Source: an uncultured Candidatus Competibacteraceae bacterium
Lineage (GTDB): Bacteria; Pseudomonadota; Gammaproteobacteria; Competibacterales; Competibacteraceae
Reading direction: 5' to 3'
Assembly (NCBI GenBank): GCA_937960715.1
Contig: CALGOO010000047.1
Location: forward strand, 1 to 23,392
DNA: 23,392 bases
Of this stretch, positions 23,313 to 23,392 are shown in pieces. The translations under genes and the position numbers were made by a program. The notes under the pieces are model-generated. The model made no database searches, was not told the origin of the DNA, and saw only the letters and a list, made by a program, of their open reading frames with translations. How positions within the stretch are numbered: the first letter of the stretch is position 1; the number at the start of each line of letters is the position of its first letter.

Positions 23313-23392
23313 ACCGATACCACCCTACGAACTACAACGTCATTGCCGTCCTCGTGAACGCAGGGAAAGCGGGAATCCAGCACCACTCGTCT
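23305..23392 (+). CDS. Possible start of hsdS, or non-coding junction, running off the window
   Basis: ATG at 23305, overlapping the duplicated hsdM stop, opens MSEPIPPYELQRH and then reads through a palindromic element (RPRERRESGNPAPLV) to the edge. It sits where hsdS should begin, but the palindrome within the first dozen codons makes a true N-terminus uncertain. The real hsdS start may lie further downstream. Confidence 0.3.
   Translation, partial: MSEPIPPYELQRHCRPRERRESGNPAPLV
23338..23380 (+). repeat. Long-form palindromic REP-like element at the right edge
   Basis: This 43-base copy is identical to that at 22923-22965. It sits at the same distance after the duplicated junction as the 22494 copy does after hsdM. 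A further array may begin here and continue past the window. Confidence 0.85.

Overview
The window comes from a GC-rich gammaproteobacterial chromosome. The evidence is the rluD/pgeF block divergent from bamD, the rph-rdgB-hemW neighbourhood, yicC beside rph, and overall base composition. A Competibacter- or purple-sulfur-like lineage would fit, but that is inference. No rRNA or tRNA gene was recognised.

Layout. (1) 1-1583, minus: a DNA methyltransferase gene running off the left edge, with an AT-richer target-recognition segment; a pair of inverted REP-like palindromes lies behind its start. (2) 1799-5961: tenA-like thiaminase II, an orphan FitA-like antitoxin, pgeF and rluD (minus), divergent bamD, a REP-like element, and a small nitroreductase. 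(3) 6171-7403: a secreted six-cysteine protein followed by a cytoplasmic-looking T4-lysozyme/pesticin-type muramidase, a possible immunity/effector pair. (4) 7582-13705: housekeeping genes cysK, a DUF2505-like gene, hemW, a linker-repeat protein of unknown function, rdgB, rph and yicC, closed by a clear terminator.

(5) From about 13771 the content changes to a mobile island. It holds a P4-type tyrosine integrase, a hypothetical protein, an AlpA-type regulator, a hairpin-rich control region, and a large primase-polymerase/helicase fusion with 9-bp iteron-like repeats in its 3' end. A decayed interval of about 0.5 kb follows, then a type I restriction-modification hsdM.

(6) The most unusual part is 22421-23392. 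Directly after hsdM lies a small GIY-YIG nuclease gene packed between copies of a palindromic REP-like repeat, then a 48-bp tandem array of the same palindrome. After these comes a second, diverged copy of the last codons of hsdM plus the start of the next reading frame. The same palindrome family also occurs at 1637-1707. This looks like a nuclease-plus-palindrome cassette that has interrupted, or served as the seam of, a restriction-modification operon. hsdS and hsdR are not identifiable inside the window.
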